DNA of 64,000 bases from Solirubrobacteraceae bacterium (GTDB taxonomy: Bacteria > Actinomycetota > Thermoleophilia > Solirubrobacterales > Solirubrobacteraceae): positions 1-64,000 of the forward strand of contig JADGPL010000011.1 of assembly GCA_017882455.1 (NCBI GenBank), in the 5' to 3' direction. The notes under the pieces were generated by a model. That model was not told the DNA's origin. It made no database searches and saw only the letters and a list, made by a program, of their open reading frames with translations. Positions 55,037-62,603 of the stretch are shown here, in pieces. Both the position numbers and the translations under genes were made by a program. Numbering within the stretch: the first letter of the stretch is position 1; every line of letters starts with the position of its first letter.

Positions 55037-55840
55037 TCAGGCTGCCTGCGCCTCGACGTTGAGGGGAGCCACGTTGTCCTCGCCGTCGGCCCGCTCGACG
55101 GGGGGCAGATAGGACATCAGCTTTTCGGAGACCAGCCGCGGGTTATCGCCCGCCTGGATCGAGAGAATGCCCTCGAGCGTCATCATGCGCAGCTCGATCT
55201 CTTCGGCCGAGATCGCCTTCAGGCGGTTTGCGATCGGTAGGAAGATCACGTTGGCGGCGCCCACGCCCATCAGCGTGGCGATGAAGGCGGCCGAGATGGA
55301 CGGGCCGAGCGTGGCGGGCGCGGCGAGGTTCTGCAGCACGTGCACGAGGCCGAGCACCGTGCCGATGATCCCCATCGTCGGGGCGAATCCCCCGGCCTTC
55401 TCGAACGGCGCCGCGGAGGCCTCGTGGCGGGCGGCCATCCCGTCGACCTCGGCCTCGAGGATCGTGTGGACCATCTCGGGGTCGGTCCCGTCGACGACCA
55501 GTTGCAGGGCGTTGCGGGTGAAGCGGTCCTCGATCTCGCCGAGCTGGGCGTCGAGCGCCAGCAGCCCCTCGCGACGGGCCTTGTCGGCGAGCGCGACGAG
55601 CCGGTCCAGCTGGCCGCGCATGTCAGGCGGTTCGGCCGAGAACACCATCTTGTAGAGGCTGGGCACGCGCTTCATCGAGTCCATGCCGACGCTCGCGAGC
55701 GTCACGCCCGCGGTGCCACCCAGGATGATCATGAGCGCGGGGATGTTTATGAACGAGGCCGGACTGGTCCCGTCCATCATCGAGCTCATGATCAGGGAGC
55801 CAAAGGCCAGCCCTATTCCAATGGCCGTTGCAGCCTTCAT
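55037..55840 (-). CDS. motA: MotA, stator protein
   Basis: 267 aa with four membrane helices, including FINIPALMIILGGTAGVTLASVG (residues 30-52), APTMGIIGTVLGLVHVLQNL (about 155-174) and SAAFIATLMGVGAANVIFLPIANRL (about 184-208). A cytoplasmic loop carries charged residues (MKRVPSLYKMVFSAEPPDM) for the rotor contact. It forms the proton-driven stator with MotB. Spacing and signature match PomA/MotA of Gram-positive bacteria. A weak sigma-28-like promoter lies directly upstream. Confidence 0.96.
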   Translation of the reverse strand: MKAATAIGIGLAFGSLIMSSMMDGTSPASFINIPALMIILGGTAGVTLASVGMDSMKRVPSLYKMVFSAEPPDMRGQLDRLVALADKARREGLLALDAQLGEIEDRFTRNALQLVVDGTDPEMVHTILEAEVDGMAARHEASAAPFEKAGGFAPTMGIIGTVLGLVHVLQNLAAPATLGPSISAAFIATLMGVGAANVIFLPIANRLKAISAEEIELRMMTLEGILSIQAGDNPRLVSEKLMSYLPPVERADGEDNVAPLNVEAQAA

Positions 55841-55849
55841 TGCCCCCTT

Positions 55850-55876
55850 TCATCGGCTGGTGCACGCAATCCTTCA
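55850..55876 (-). promoter_or_regulatory. Possible sigma-28-like promoter of motA
   Basis: TGAAGGAT (55869-55876), 11 nt, GCCGATGA (55850-55857), with the -10 ending 9 nt before the motA ATG. This is weaker than the flagellin and fliJ sites but has the same geometry. Confidence 0.4.
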
Positions 55877-55934
55877 GTCCTGCACGGCCGAGCTGCACAA
55901 ACTGACGAATGCGCCCCAGCGTGGGGCTCAGCTC

Positions 55935-56225
55935 TCAGCTCGGCGTGTCCTCGACCGCGGAGAGCCGCGGCGACTCGCGGCGAAGTCCCGCCGGCCCGGG
56001 CGCCGGCTGGCGCGGGGTGCCACGACGGCGCAGAGCGTCGCTGAGGACAGCGGCGCGGTTGGCATGCACCGCCGCCACGACCTCCTCGGGCGTCTCGGCC
56101 ACCACGACCTTCGCCCCGGTGGCGAGTGCGATCACCGTGTCCGGCGTCGATTCCACGGTCACGATCATGTCGGGGTTCAGTTGGAATGGCTCGTCGCTGT
56201 GTCCGAGCCGGTTGAGCGTGATCAT
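55935..56225 (-). CDS. flbD: FlbD-family flagellar protein
   Basis: 96 aa. The N-terminal 60 residues, ITLNRLGHSDEPFQLNPDMIVTVESTPDTVIALATGAKVVVAETPEEVV, match the small FlbD/SwrD family of Gram-positive bacteria, which in Bacillus (SwrD) boosts motor power. The C-terminal 35 residues (RRRGTPRQPAPGPAGLRRESP) are a disordered extension. GAGGGAG precedes the ATG at 56225 by five nt. It sits between the hook gene and motA-motB, in line with a stator-related role. Confidence 0.85.
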   Translation of the reverse strand: MITLNRLGHSDEPFQLNPDMIVTVESTPDTVIALATGAKVVVAETPEEVVAAVHANRAAVLSDALRRRGTPRQPAPGPAGLRRESPRLSAVEDTPS

Positions 56226-56258
56226 CGCTGCTCCCTCGTTGCGATTACATAGCCGCGG

Positions 56259-56289
56259 GGTGGGACGGCGACGAGCGCGCCGCCCCACC
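56259..56289 (-). terminator. Hairpin in the flgE-flbD gap (possible attenuator)
   Basis: GGTGGGACGGCG and CGCCGCCCCACC pair over 12 bp with one mismatch around a 7-nt loop, in the 150-nt gap between flgE and flbD. No U-run follows. It could partly terminate transcription so that hook protein is made in excess. Confidence 0.5.
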
Positions 56290-56375
56290 TCGGGCTCCTC
56301 GGAGTGTCTCTCGACTGATACCCCCTTCTTCCTCGTCTTCAGATCTGATCGCAGAAGCTGCCGTGCCGGCGGCTC

Positions 56376-57272
56376 CTACGCCATCGTCACCACCGTCTGC
56401 AGCATTTCGGCCGCAGTGGTGATCACGCGCGAGTTGGCCTGATAGCCGCGCTCGGCGGTGATCATGTTGGTCATCTCGGTGGCAAGGTCGACGTTGGACA
56501 TCTCGAGCACCCCGCCGATCGTGGAGCCGAACCCGGGCGTGTCGGGGGTGCCGACTATCGGGGTACCCGAGTTGGCGGTCTGCGCCCACAGCGATCCACC
56601 GAGCCGTTCGAGCCCGGATTCGTTGGCGAACGTGGCGAGTGACACGAATCCCGCCGTGACGCGCTGCTGGTAGGTTTTCGATTCGGGGTTGTTGTCGGTG
56701 TAGCTGACCGATCCGTCCTGTCCGATCGTGATGTTGGTCGATCCCGGCGGAATCCGCAGGAAGCTGTCTTCTTTGCCGGGTGCGTAGGTCGTACCGGCTT
56801 CGCCCACGGTCGCCACTGCGTTGCGGCCGATCACGTATTCGCCGGCCGAGGTCGTGAGGAACCCCTGCGTGTTCGTGGTGAGGTCTCCGGCGCGCGTGTA
56901 GTCGACGTTCGCCGGCAGGCCGCTCGTATACGGTTCTTTGGCAGGCGGGGTGCCGGCTCCCACGCGCAGGAAGCCCGAACCCTCGATCGCGACGTCGAGC
57001 GGGTTGTTGGTGGACTGGAAGGAGCCCTCGGTCATTTCGTTGTGGGTCGCGTTGACCTGCACGCCGAGGCCTATCTGCACGGGGTTCGACCCTCCGTTGG
57101 TGCTCGTCGGCCCAGAGGCGCCGCGGATCACCTGTGTGAGCTCATCGGCGAATGTGACACTCGAGGCCTTGTAGCCCACGGTGTTCACGTTCGCCAGGTC
57201 CGAGGCGGTGTCGTTGAGCATCGCCTGGTTCGCGTCGAGGCCGCTGATCGCGGCATACATTCCTGCCATCAT
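56376..57272 (-). CDS. flgE: Flagellar hook protein (FlgE/FlgF/FlgG family)
   Basis: 298 aa. The N-terminus MYAAISGLDANQAMLNDTASDLANVNTVGYKAS is the rod/hook signature. The middle has NPLDVAIEGSGFLRVG and DYTRAGDLTTNTQGFL, and the C-terminus is SNVDLATEMTNMITAERGYQANSRVITTAAEMLQTV. It is shorter than typical FlgE (about 400 aa) and could be read as FlgG. The neighbours FliK, FlgD and the TIGR02530-type gene point to the hook protein. Glutamate and lysine codons are mostly GAA and AAA. The ATG-ATG start at 57272 follows a 69-nt gap. Confidence 0.88.
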   Translation of the reverse strand: MMAGMYAAISGLDANQAMLNDTASDLANVNTVGYKASSVTFADELTQVIRGASGPTSTNGGSNPVQIGLGVQVNATHNEMTEGSFQSTNNPLDVAIEGSGFLRVGAGTPPAKEPYTSGLPANVDYTRAGDLTTNTQGFLTTSAGEYVIGRNAVATVGEAGTTYAPGKEDSFLRIPPGSTNITIGQDGSVSYTDNNPESKTYQQRVTAGFVSLATFANESGLERLGGSLWAQTANSGTPIVGTPDTPGFGSTIGGVLEMSNVDLATEMTNMITAERGYQANSRVITTAAEMLQTVVTMA

Positions 57273-57341
57273 CCTGACTGCCCTTCCTTTCGCGGCCTCC
57301 TCGTCGAGGTCCAGCCGCAGCTTGAGCCGTTTCGCCCTCTC

Positions 57342-57755
57342 TCAGGCGATCACGGCGCTGTCGATGTTGGTGAACACGTTGTCTTTCATCTGCTGCGATC
57401 CCACGGCGGTTATCACCGTGCGGTTGCTGACGGACACCACGAATGCGGTGCCGTCGACAAGAACCAGGGAGTCGCGCGAGCCCTTGCTCGCGGCGCGTCC
57501 CACCCCGTCGGAGAGCCTGGAGAGCGTGGAGGCGTCCAGCTCGATCCCGCGGCGTTCGACGCGCGCCAGCGCGTGGCGCGAGAACTGAAGCGGCTGGGCG
57601 CCCCCGGCCTGCTCGAGGGCCTCGGCGAAGCTCGGGGTGCCGGCGGCGCCCGGTGTCGAGCTGGGTTTGGCGGCCTGCCCGGGCGCGGGCGCGGGGGCGG
57701 ACGGACCGGTGAGCCCTCCGGGCGGAACCAGAGCGGGATTCGAGATGGTGCTCAA
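57342..57755 (-). CDS. Flagellar operon protein, TIGR02530-type
   Basis: 137 aa. The C-terminal 85 residues, FSRHALARVERRGIELDASTLSRLSDGVGRAASKGSRDSLVLVDGTAFVVSVSNRTVITAV, match the small unnamed family found beside flgD/flgE in many Gram-positive flagellar operons. The N-terminal part is Pro/Ala-rich and contains GTPSFAEALEQA (Phe43), a motif also in FliK and the two wall hydrolases. Start TTG at 57755, overlapping the flgD stop (TTGA). The function is unknown; hook-assembly or export roles are plausible. Confidence 0.82.
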   Translation of the reverse strand: MSTISNPALVPPGGLTGPSAPAPAPGQAAKPSSTPGAAGTPSFAEALEQAGGAQPLQFSRHALARVERRGIELDASTLSRLSDGVGRAASKGSRDSLVLVDGTAFVVSVSNRTVITAVGSQQMKDNVFTNIDSAVIA

Positions 57756-58153
57756 TGGACTTCCGTGATGCTCGAGAGCTTGACGCCGGGGACGCCTTCG
57801 ATCGTGACCGTGGTGCCCGATGCGGTGGACTGGACCGCCTGGACCGCGCCGGTGGCCTTTTCGCCGGAGGTGTTGGTGTAGGAGACCGTTCGCCCGATCA
57901 GGGCGACCGCACCCGAGAGCTCGCTGGCGTTTGCGAGGTTGGTCGTCTGCTCGACCTGCGTGAACTGCGCGAGCTCGCTGACGTATTCGTTGGTGTTGGC
58001 CGGCTGCAGGGGATCCTGCGACTGCAGCTGGGCGATCATCAGTTTGAGGAAGTCGTTCTGGCCCAGGACGCTGCTGGGGTTTTCCGGGGCCGGGGAGGAC
58101 TTCGGCGAGGCCGCAGCGGCGGCCTGGGCGGTGGGGACTGGGCTGGCGCTCAT
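57752..58153 (-). CDS. flgD: FlgD, hook-cap scaffolding protein
   Basis: 133 aa. The conserved FlgD N-terminal region is complete: LGQNDFLKLMIAQLQSQDPLQPANTNEYVSELAQFTQVEQTTNLAN (about residues 30-76). A short beta part follows (IGRTVSYTN, VTIEGVPGVKLSSITEV). The later Ig/tudor-like domain of enteric FlgD is missing, as in many Gram-positive versions. NDFLKLM (Phe35) fits the export-gate motif of hook subunits. It follows fliK after 18 nt. Confidence 0.94.
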   Translation of the reverse strand: MSASPVPTAQAAAAASPKSSPAPENPSSVLGQNDFLKLMIAQLQSQDPLQPANTNEYVSELAQFTQVEQTTNLANASELSGAVALIGRTVSYTNTSGEKATGAVQAVQSTASGTTVTIEGVPGVKLSSITEVH

Positions 58154-58171
58154 GTTGCTTGTCCTTTCATC

Positions 58172-59923
58172 TCAGGCGAGCACGTCCACGAGACGGCCGG
58201 CCGGCGACCCGACAGGCGCAGATGTGCCGTCGAGGCCGAGTGACTGGGTGCTCTCTCCCTCATCGGGAGAGGTCGAGGTGGTCGAGGCGGACTGTTCGCC
58301 GGCTCCGGCGAAGCGCCCTTCGTGCTCGCCCGACTGGGACTGCCCGAAGGTGGATACGTCGAGGCGCAGCAGCGAGACCCCGAGCGAGCTGAGCGACTGG
58401 TGGAGATCGGCGCGTCCCTGGGCGAGCGCCTGTGCGGCGGCGGGCGTATCCGCGGTGACTCGCGCGGTCAGGCCGTCGGCGGTCTGGGAGAGATGGATGC
58501 GTATTTCGCCGAGCTCGGCGGGCTGCAACGCGATCCGCGCCTGCGTGAGCCCCTGCCGCGCGGCCAGGTCGATCGTGGCCCGGATCGCGTCGATCATGTC
58601 CTGCATGCCGACCCCTGTGCCCAGCACGGGCGCGTCCGAAGCGCTGGTTGGCGATGGCGTGGCGGGCCCTTCGATGCCTGATGTCGCCACCAGGCTCGCG
58701 TCACCGGCCTGGGCCGTGGAACCCGTCTCGCTCGCCGAAGCCACAGCCACGAGGGCCGCCGGACGTCCTTGACCGCGACCGGGACCGCTGGAGTCGCCGC
58801 CCGCTGCCTGTCCGCCGGGCTGCTGGGCCGCGGGGGCGCTCACTCCCGGGGCGGCCGTGCCAGCGGGACCGGATGCCGATCTCGCGGCGTGAGCCAGCTG
58901 ACCGGCGACTGCGTCCGCCGTCACAGCGCTGCTCGCGAGCTGTGCCTGGGCCGGGGAGCTCTGCGGCGGAGCGGCCTCTGCCTGCGCCGGCGTGGCAGGG
59001 GAGCCGACCGGCTGTTCTGGGACGTCGCTCGGCGCCGCTGTTTGCACGACAGGTTCGAGCACGGACGGCGTTGGCGACGCTGCCCCTTCCAGCGCCCGGC
59101 CCCCCGCTGCGGGACTCGCCGCAGCCTGTGTGAGCGTGGGAGTCGTGGAGCCTGGCGCCGCTTCGGTGGGCCCCGGCGCCGGTTCAGCGTGCCCCGGCGC
59201 CGCTTCGGCCGGTCGGGAGGTGGGGCTGACCGGCGCCTGCAGCGGGACGGTGTCAGAGCTGGCAGACGTTGCAGGCGGCGCTAGGGCTACGGAGGCGTCC
59301 GTGCTGCCAGGCGCCGCGAGGCTTGCGGGCGCCGCGGGGATCGCGGCGGTCGTGGGGTTCGCGGCAGCTGGCTGGGCGCCGCCCTGGTCAGCGGCGGGCG
59401 CGGCGGCGAGCGGCGGCGGGGCGGGCGCCGCCACGACAACCGTGGGAGCGGGCGCGGGGTCGAGGAGTACCGGCGCCTGAGCAGCGCCCGGGCTGACGAC
59501 CGGGGACGAGCCGGACGCGGTGGGTGTCGAGAACGCGGTGGGTGTGGATGACGGCGTGGGGGTGGCAGCGGCTCCCGAGAGGGCGGACGGCGAGGCGAGC
59601 TGCCCGTGAGCGTCAGCGGCGGCTGATGGCGGCTTGGCTTCGGATTCTGCGGCCGGGGCTGCGGTCGGCGTCGAGGCAGAGCTGTCGCCGGCAGCGGCTT
59701 CTGTGGCGGCTTCTGTGCCTTGCTCGCGGTGAGCGGGCGCCATCCTGGCGCCGTGCCGTTCTGTGTCGCCTTGCTGATGGCCTTCCGCGTCTGCGGTCCG
59801 GGCCCAATGTTCGGCGAGCGCGCTCTGGAAGAGCGGCGCTCCCGGCGGCCCGCCGGGCGGCGCGGGCCCGGCGCTCGGCGGCGGGGCACTCGGCGGTGGC
59901 ACGGGCGCGGACACGACGATCAT
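58172..59923 (-). CDS. fliK: FliK, hook-length control protein
   Basis: 583 aa. Residues 1-400 are low-complexity Ala/Pro/Ser/Thr-rich ruler sequence. The C-terminal Flg_hook domain (about 460-550) reads RIALQPAELGEIRIHLSQTADGLTARVTADTPAAAQALAQGRADLHQSLSSLGVSLLRLDV, the expected FliK core that contacts FlhB. A Gly/Ser-rich tail follows. The N-terminus has LFQSALAEHW (Phe32), matching the FxxxL export motif. The ATG at 59923 overlaps the transglycosylase stop (ATGA). Confidence 0.92.
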   Translation of the reverse strand: MIVVSAPVPPPSAPPPSAGPAPPGGPPGAPLFQSALAEHWARTADAEGHQQGDTERHGARMAPAHREQGTEAATEAAAGDSSASTPTAAPAAESEAKPPSAAADAHGQLASPSALSGAAATPTPSSTPTAFSTPTASGSSPVVSPGAAQAPVLLDPAPAPTVVVAAPAPPPLAAAPAADQGGAQPAAANPTTAAIPAAPASLAAPGSTDASVALAPPATSASSDTVPLQAPVSPTSRPAEAAPGHAEPAPGPTEAAPGSTTPTLTQAAASPAAGGRALEGAASPTPSVLEPVVQTAAPSDVPEQPVGSPATPAQAEAAPPQSSPAQAQLASSAVTADAVAGQLAHAARSASGPAGTAAPGVSAPAAQQPGGQAAGGDSSGPGRGQGRPAALVAVASASETGSTAQAGDASLVATSGIEGPATPSPTSASDAPVLGTGVGMQDMIDAIRATIDLAARQGLTQARIALQPAELGEIRIHLSQTADGLTARVTADTPAAAQALAQGRADLHQSLSSLGVSLLRLDVSTFGQSQSGEHEGRFAGAGEQSASTTSTSPDEGESTQSLGLDGTSAPVGSPAGRLVDVLA

Positions 59924-60591
59924 GGCAGGCTCCCTGCGCTCGTCGCTGGGTTCGCCTGACGGTAGCTTTCGGCGTAGCCGAGCACTTTGGAGACGTAGCT
60001 CTGCGTTTCGGCATAGGGCGGCACTCCGCCGTACTGCTGGACCGCCCCCGGGCCCGCGTTGTACGCGGCCAGCGCATCGGTCGTGTTTCCGCCGAACTTG
60101 CTCATCATCTGGCTCAGGTAGCGCGCGCCCCCTTCGATCGATTCAGCCGGGTTCAAGGGGTTGGCCACCCCCATCGAGGAGGCCGTGCCCGGCATCAGCT
60201 GGGTCAGGCCACTCGCACCCACGCTGCTCTGCGAGTTGGGATCGAAGCCCGACTCCTGCTGGATCAGGCCGTGCAGCACGGCGGGGTCCAGCCCGTAGCG
60301 CTGAGCGGCTTGGGCGATCAGGGCGTCGTAGGGGGTCGACTGCGAGGAGCCGCTCGAGCCCTGGGCGGCGGCAGGAGTCGCAGAAGCGGCAGTGGCGCTC
60401 TGCAACGCCTGGGCGAAGGCGGGTGAGCCGGAGGAGGCCGGCGCGGCGCCAGCGGTCGTGGGCGGCGCGGGCACCGCTCCGGTGGCGGCCTGGCGCGTCT
60501 GTTCGACGAGGGCCTGGAGCTGCGCGACTCGCTGGGAGACGGCGAGCTCCCCCGCCGGCGCAGAGGCTGCCGTCAGCGCTTCGGTGCTCAC
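59920..60591 (-). CDS. Lytic transglycosylase (SLT domain) of the flagellar operon
   Basis: 223 aa. The C-terminal SLT domain (about residues 86-205) carries LHGLIQQESGFDPNSQ with catalytic Glu113, GASGLTQLMPGTASSMG and ALAAYNAGPGAVQQYGGVPPY. It cuts peptidoglycan glycan strands. The N-terminal 85 residues are Ala/Pro/Ser-rich with no Sec signal and contain SPAFAQALQSA (Phe59), the motif shared with FliK and the CHAP hydrolase. GTG start overlapping fliJ (GTGA). A FlgJ-like role in opening the wall for rod passage is inferred. Confidence 0.9.
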   Translation of the reverse strand: MSTEALTAASAPAGELAVSQRVAQLQALVEQTRQAATGAVPAPPTTAGAAPASSGSPAFAQALQSATAASATPAAAQGSSGSSQSTPYDALIAQAAQRYGLDPAVLHGLIQQESGFDPNSQSSVGASGLTQLMPGTASSMGVANPLNPAESIEGGARYLSQMMSKFGGNTTDALAAYNAGPGAVQQYGGVPPYAETQSYVSKVLGYAESYRQANPATSAGSLP

Positions 60592-61046
60592 GCCGGGCTC
60601 CGGCGGAAGCGAATGGTGGCAATCTCATCGAGCGCGTTGCGCTCGCGGCGCTCCATCTCGCGGTCGTGCTCGCCGCGGTGGCGCTCGCGCAGGCGGTTGA
60701 GCATCTCGTGCTCGCTGGCGGCGCTGGCAAGCTCGGCGTCGCGGTTGGCCACGTCGGTCTCACACCGTTGGAGCTCTTGGGCGTGCAGCCCGCGCTGGGT
60801 CTCGATCCGCTCGAGGAACGCCTGGCGCGCCTGCAGCTCGGTGGCGCTCACGGTCGCCGCGCCGGCTGTGACGCTGCGCTGCTCGGTGCGCGCGTGCTCG
60901 AGATCGGCCTCGGCGCCGCGCAGCTCCTCCTCGGTGCTCGCGCGGCGTGAGACCGCTTTGGCGAGCTCCTGCTGGGCGAGCTTCTCCTTGCGCTCGCGCA
61001 CCGCCCGGACGCGCTCCAGGCGAAATCGAAACGAGGGCCCAGTCAT
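60588..61046 (-). CDS. fliJ: FliJ, export chaperone
   Basis: 152-aa, almost entirely helical coiled coil (FRFRLERVRAVRERKEKLAQQELAKAVSRR at residues 6-35; LRERHRGEHDREMERRERNALDEIA near the end), as expected for FliJ, which activates the FlhA gate together with FliI. A strong sigma-28-like promoter lies in the 63-nt gap after fliI, with the -10 only 7 nt before the ATG. Confidence 0.9.
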   Translation of the reverse strand: MTGPSFRFRLERVRAVRERKEKLAQQELAKAVSRRASTEEELRGAEADLEHARTEQRSVTAGAATVSATELQARQAFLERIETQRGLHAQELQRCETDVANRDAELASAASEHEMLNRLRERHRGEHDREMERRERNALDEIATIRFRRSPA

Positions 61047-61053
61047 TGCCTGT

Positions 61054-61080
61054 TTATCGGACGGGGTCTCGGGTTCTTTA
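61054..61080 (-). promoter_or_regulatory. Sigma-28-like promoter upstream of fliJ
   Basis: TAAAGAAC (61073-61080), an 11-nt spacer and TCCGATAA (61054-61061). The -10 ends 7 nt before the fliJ ATG, predicting a leaderless transcript. Together with the fliO site it would let FliA boost genes in the middle of the operon. Confidence 0.65.
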
Positions 61081-61109
61081 GCCGGTGGTCGAAGTCCACG
61101 GGGGCGGAC

Positions 61110-62603
61110 TCAGATGCTCAGCCCGAGCGCCGGTATCGCCGGTGCACCGCCCGCCGCGAGGCCGCCCAGCGCTCCGAGTCCCTGCGAGTGCCCGGGGATG
61201 ACCTCCTCGGCGTCCGGAGGATGCTCTGCGCCGCTCAGCTCCCTGGCGCCCGCGAGCGAGCCGGCGAGCTCGAGCAGTCGCGCATCGGTGGCCACCGGGT
61301 CGCTGCGCTCCTCCACGGGCTGGCGCAGGAAGTCCTCGATCGCCCCACGGCAAGCGAGCGCGGTGTCCAGCGCCGGGTCGCTGCCCTGCTGATAGGCGCC
61401 GATCGCGACCAGGTCCTCCTTCTCACGCAGCACGGCCAGGGCGCCGCGCAGGCGCTGGCCGGCCGCGGCGACCTCGGGTGAGACGATCTCACCGACCAGT
61501 CGCGAGACGCTGTGCAGGACGTCGATCGCTGGGTAATGGCCGGCGTGGGCCAGCGAGCGCGTGAGCACCACGTGGCCGTCGAGGATCGAGCGAACGGCAT
61601 CTGCGATCGGCTCATTCATGTCATCGCCGTCGACCAGCACGGTGTACAGCGCGGTGATCGATCCGCTCGTGCTGGTGCCCGCGCGCTCGAGCAGCCGTGG
61701 GAGCAGCGCGAACACGCTGGGGGTGTAGCCACGTGTCGCCGGTGGCTCACCGATTGCGAGCCCCACCTCGCGCTGGGCCATCGCGAAGCGGGTCACCGAG
61801 TCCATCATCAGCATCACGTCGTGGCCCTGGTCGCGGAAGTACTCGGCGATGGTCGTGGCGGTGAATGCCGCCTTGATCCGCACGAGGGCCGGCTGGTCGG
61901 AGGTCGCGACGATCACCACCGAGCGCTCGAGCGCGTCGCCGAGATCGCGCTCGATGAACTCGCGAACCTCGCGACCGCGCTCGCCGACGAGCGCGATCAC
62001 GTTGATGGAGGCGCTGGTCGAGCGAGCGATCATCCCCAGCAGCGAGGACTTTCCGACGCCCGAGCCCGCAAAGATGCCGAGACGCTGCCCGCGTCCGCAG
62101 GGCACGAGGCCGTCGAGCGCGCGCACGCCCAGCCCGACGCGCTCGCTGATGCGCGGGCGCGAGAGCGCGCTCGGGGGAGCGGCGACCGTCGAGCGGGCGA
62201 TGCCGCCTGGAATCACGCCGCCGTCGTCGGGGATGCCCAGTCCGTCGACGACGCGACCGAGCAGAGCGTCGCCGACCGAGATCCGGAAGGGGGCGCCCGT
62301 GGCGAGCACCCGTGTCCCCGGGCCGATCCCGTGCAGCTCCCCGAGTGGCATCAGCAGCGTGCGCCCTTCGCGGAAGCCGACAACCTCCGAAGGGACGGGC
62401 GCCCGCCCACCCGCCCGCCCGCCCGCGCGGTTGCGGTCGGTTCCCACCAGGCACACCTCGCCCACCTCGGCCTGCAGCCCAGTCGCCTCGATGATCAAGC
62501 CGATGAGATTGCTGACGAAGCCGTGGCGCCTGGCGAGATCGGCCTCGTGAACCGCCTGCCCAGCTCTCGCAAGCAGCGCGCCCGTCCTCGGCGGATCGCT
62601 CAT
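61110..62603 (-). CDS. fliI: FliI, flagellar export ATPase
   Basis: 497 aa, longer than the usual 430-460. Walker A is GIFAGSGVGKSSLLGMIA (about residues 176-193). Walker B is DVMLMMDSVTRFAMAQREVGLAIGEPPATRGYTPSVF (about 256-292), with the DSVTRxAxAxREV signature. It energises export with FliH and FliJ. An R/G repeat (RAGGRAGGRAP, about 59-69) lies in the N-domain, and a C-terminal extension of about 50 residues (EHPPDAEEVIPGHSQG...) is unusual. ATG overlaps the fliH stop (ATGA). Confidence 0.95.
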   Translation of the reverse strand: MSDPPRTGALLARAGQAVHEADLARRHGFVSNLIGLIIEATGLQAEVGEVCLVGTDRNRAGGRAGGRAPVPSEVVGFREGRTLLMPLGELHGIGPGTRVLATGAPFRISVGDALLGRVVDGLGIPDDGGVIPGGIARSTVAAPPSALSRPRISERVGLGVRALDGLVPCGRGQRLGIFAGSGVGKSSLLGMIARSTSASINVIALVGERGREVREFIERDLGDALERSVVIVATSDQPALVRIKAAFTATTIAEYFRDQGHDVMLMMDSVTRFAMAQREVGLAIGEPPATRGYTPSVFALLPRLLERAGTSTSGSITALYTVLVDGDDMNEPIADAVRSILDGHVVLTRSLAHAGHYPAIDVLHSVSRLVGEIVSPEVAAAGQRLRGALAVLREKEDLVAIGAYQQGSDPALDTALACRGAIEDFLRQPVEERSDPVATDARLLELAGSLAGARELSGAEHPPDAEEVIPGHSQGLGALGGLAAGGAPAIPALGLSI

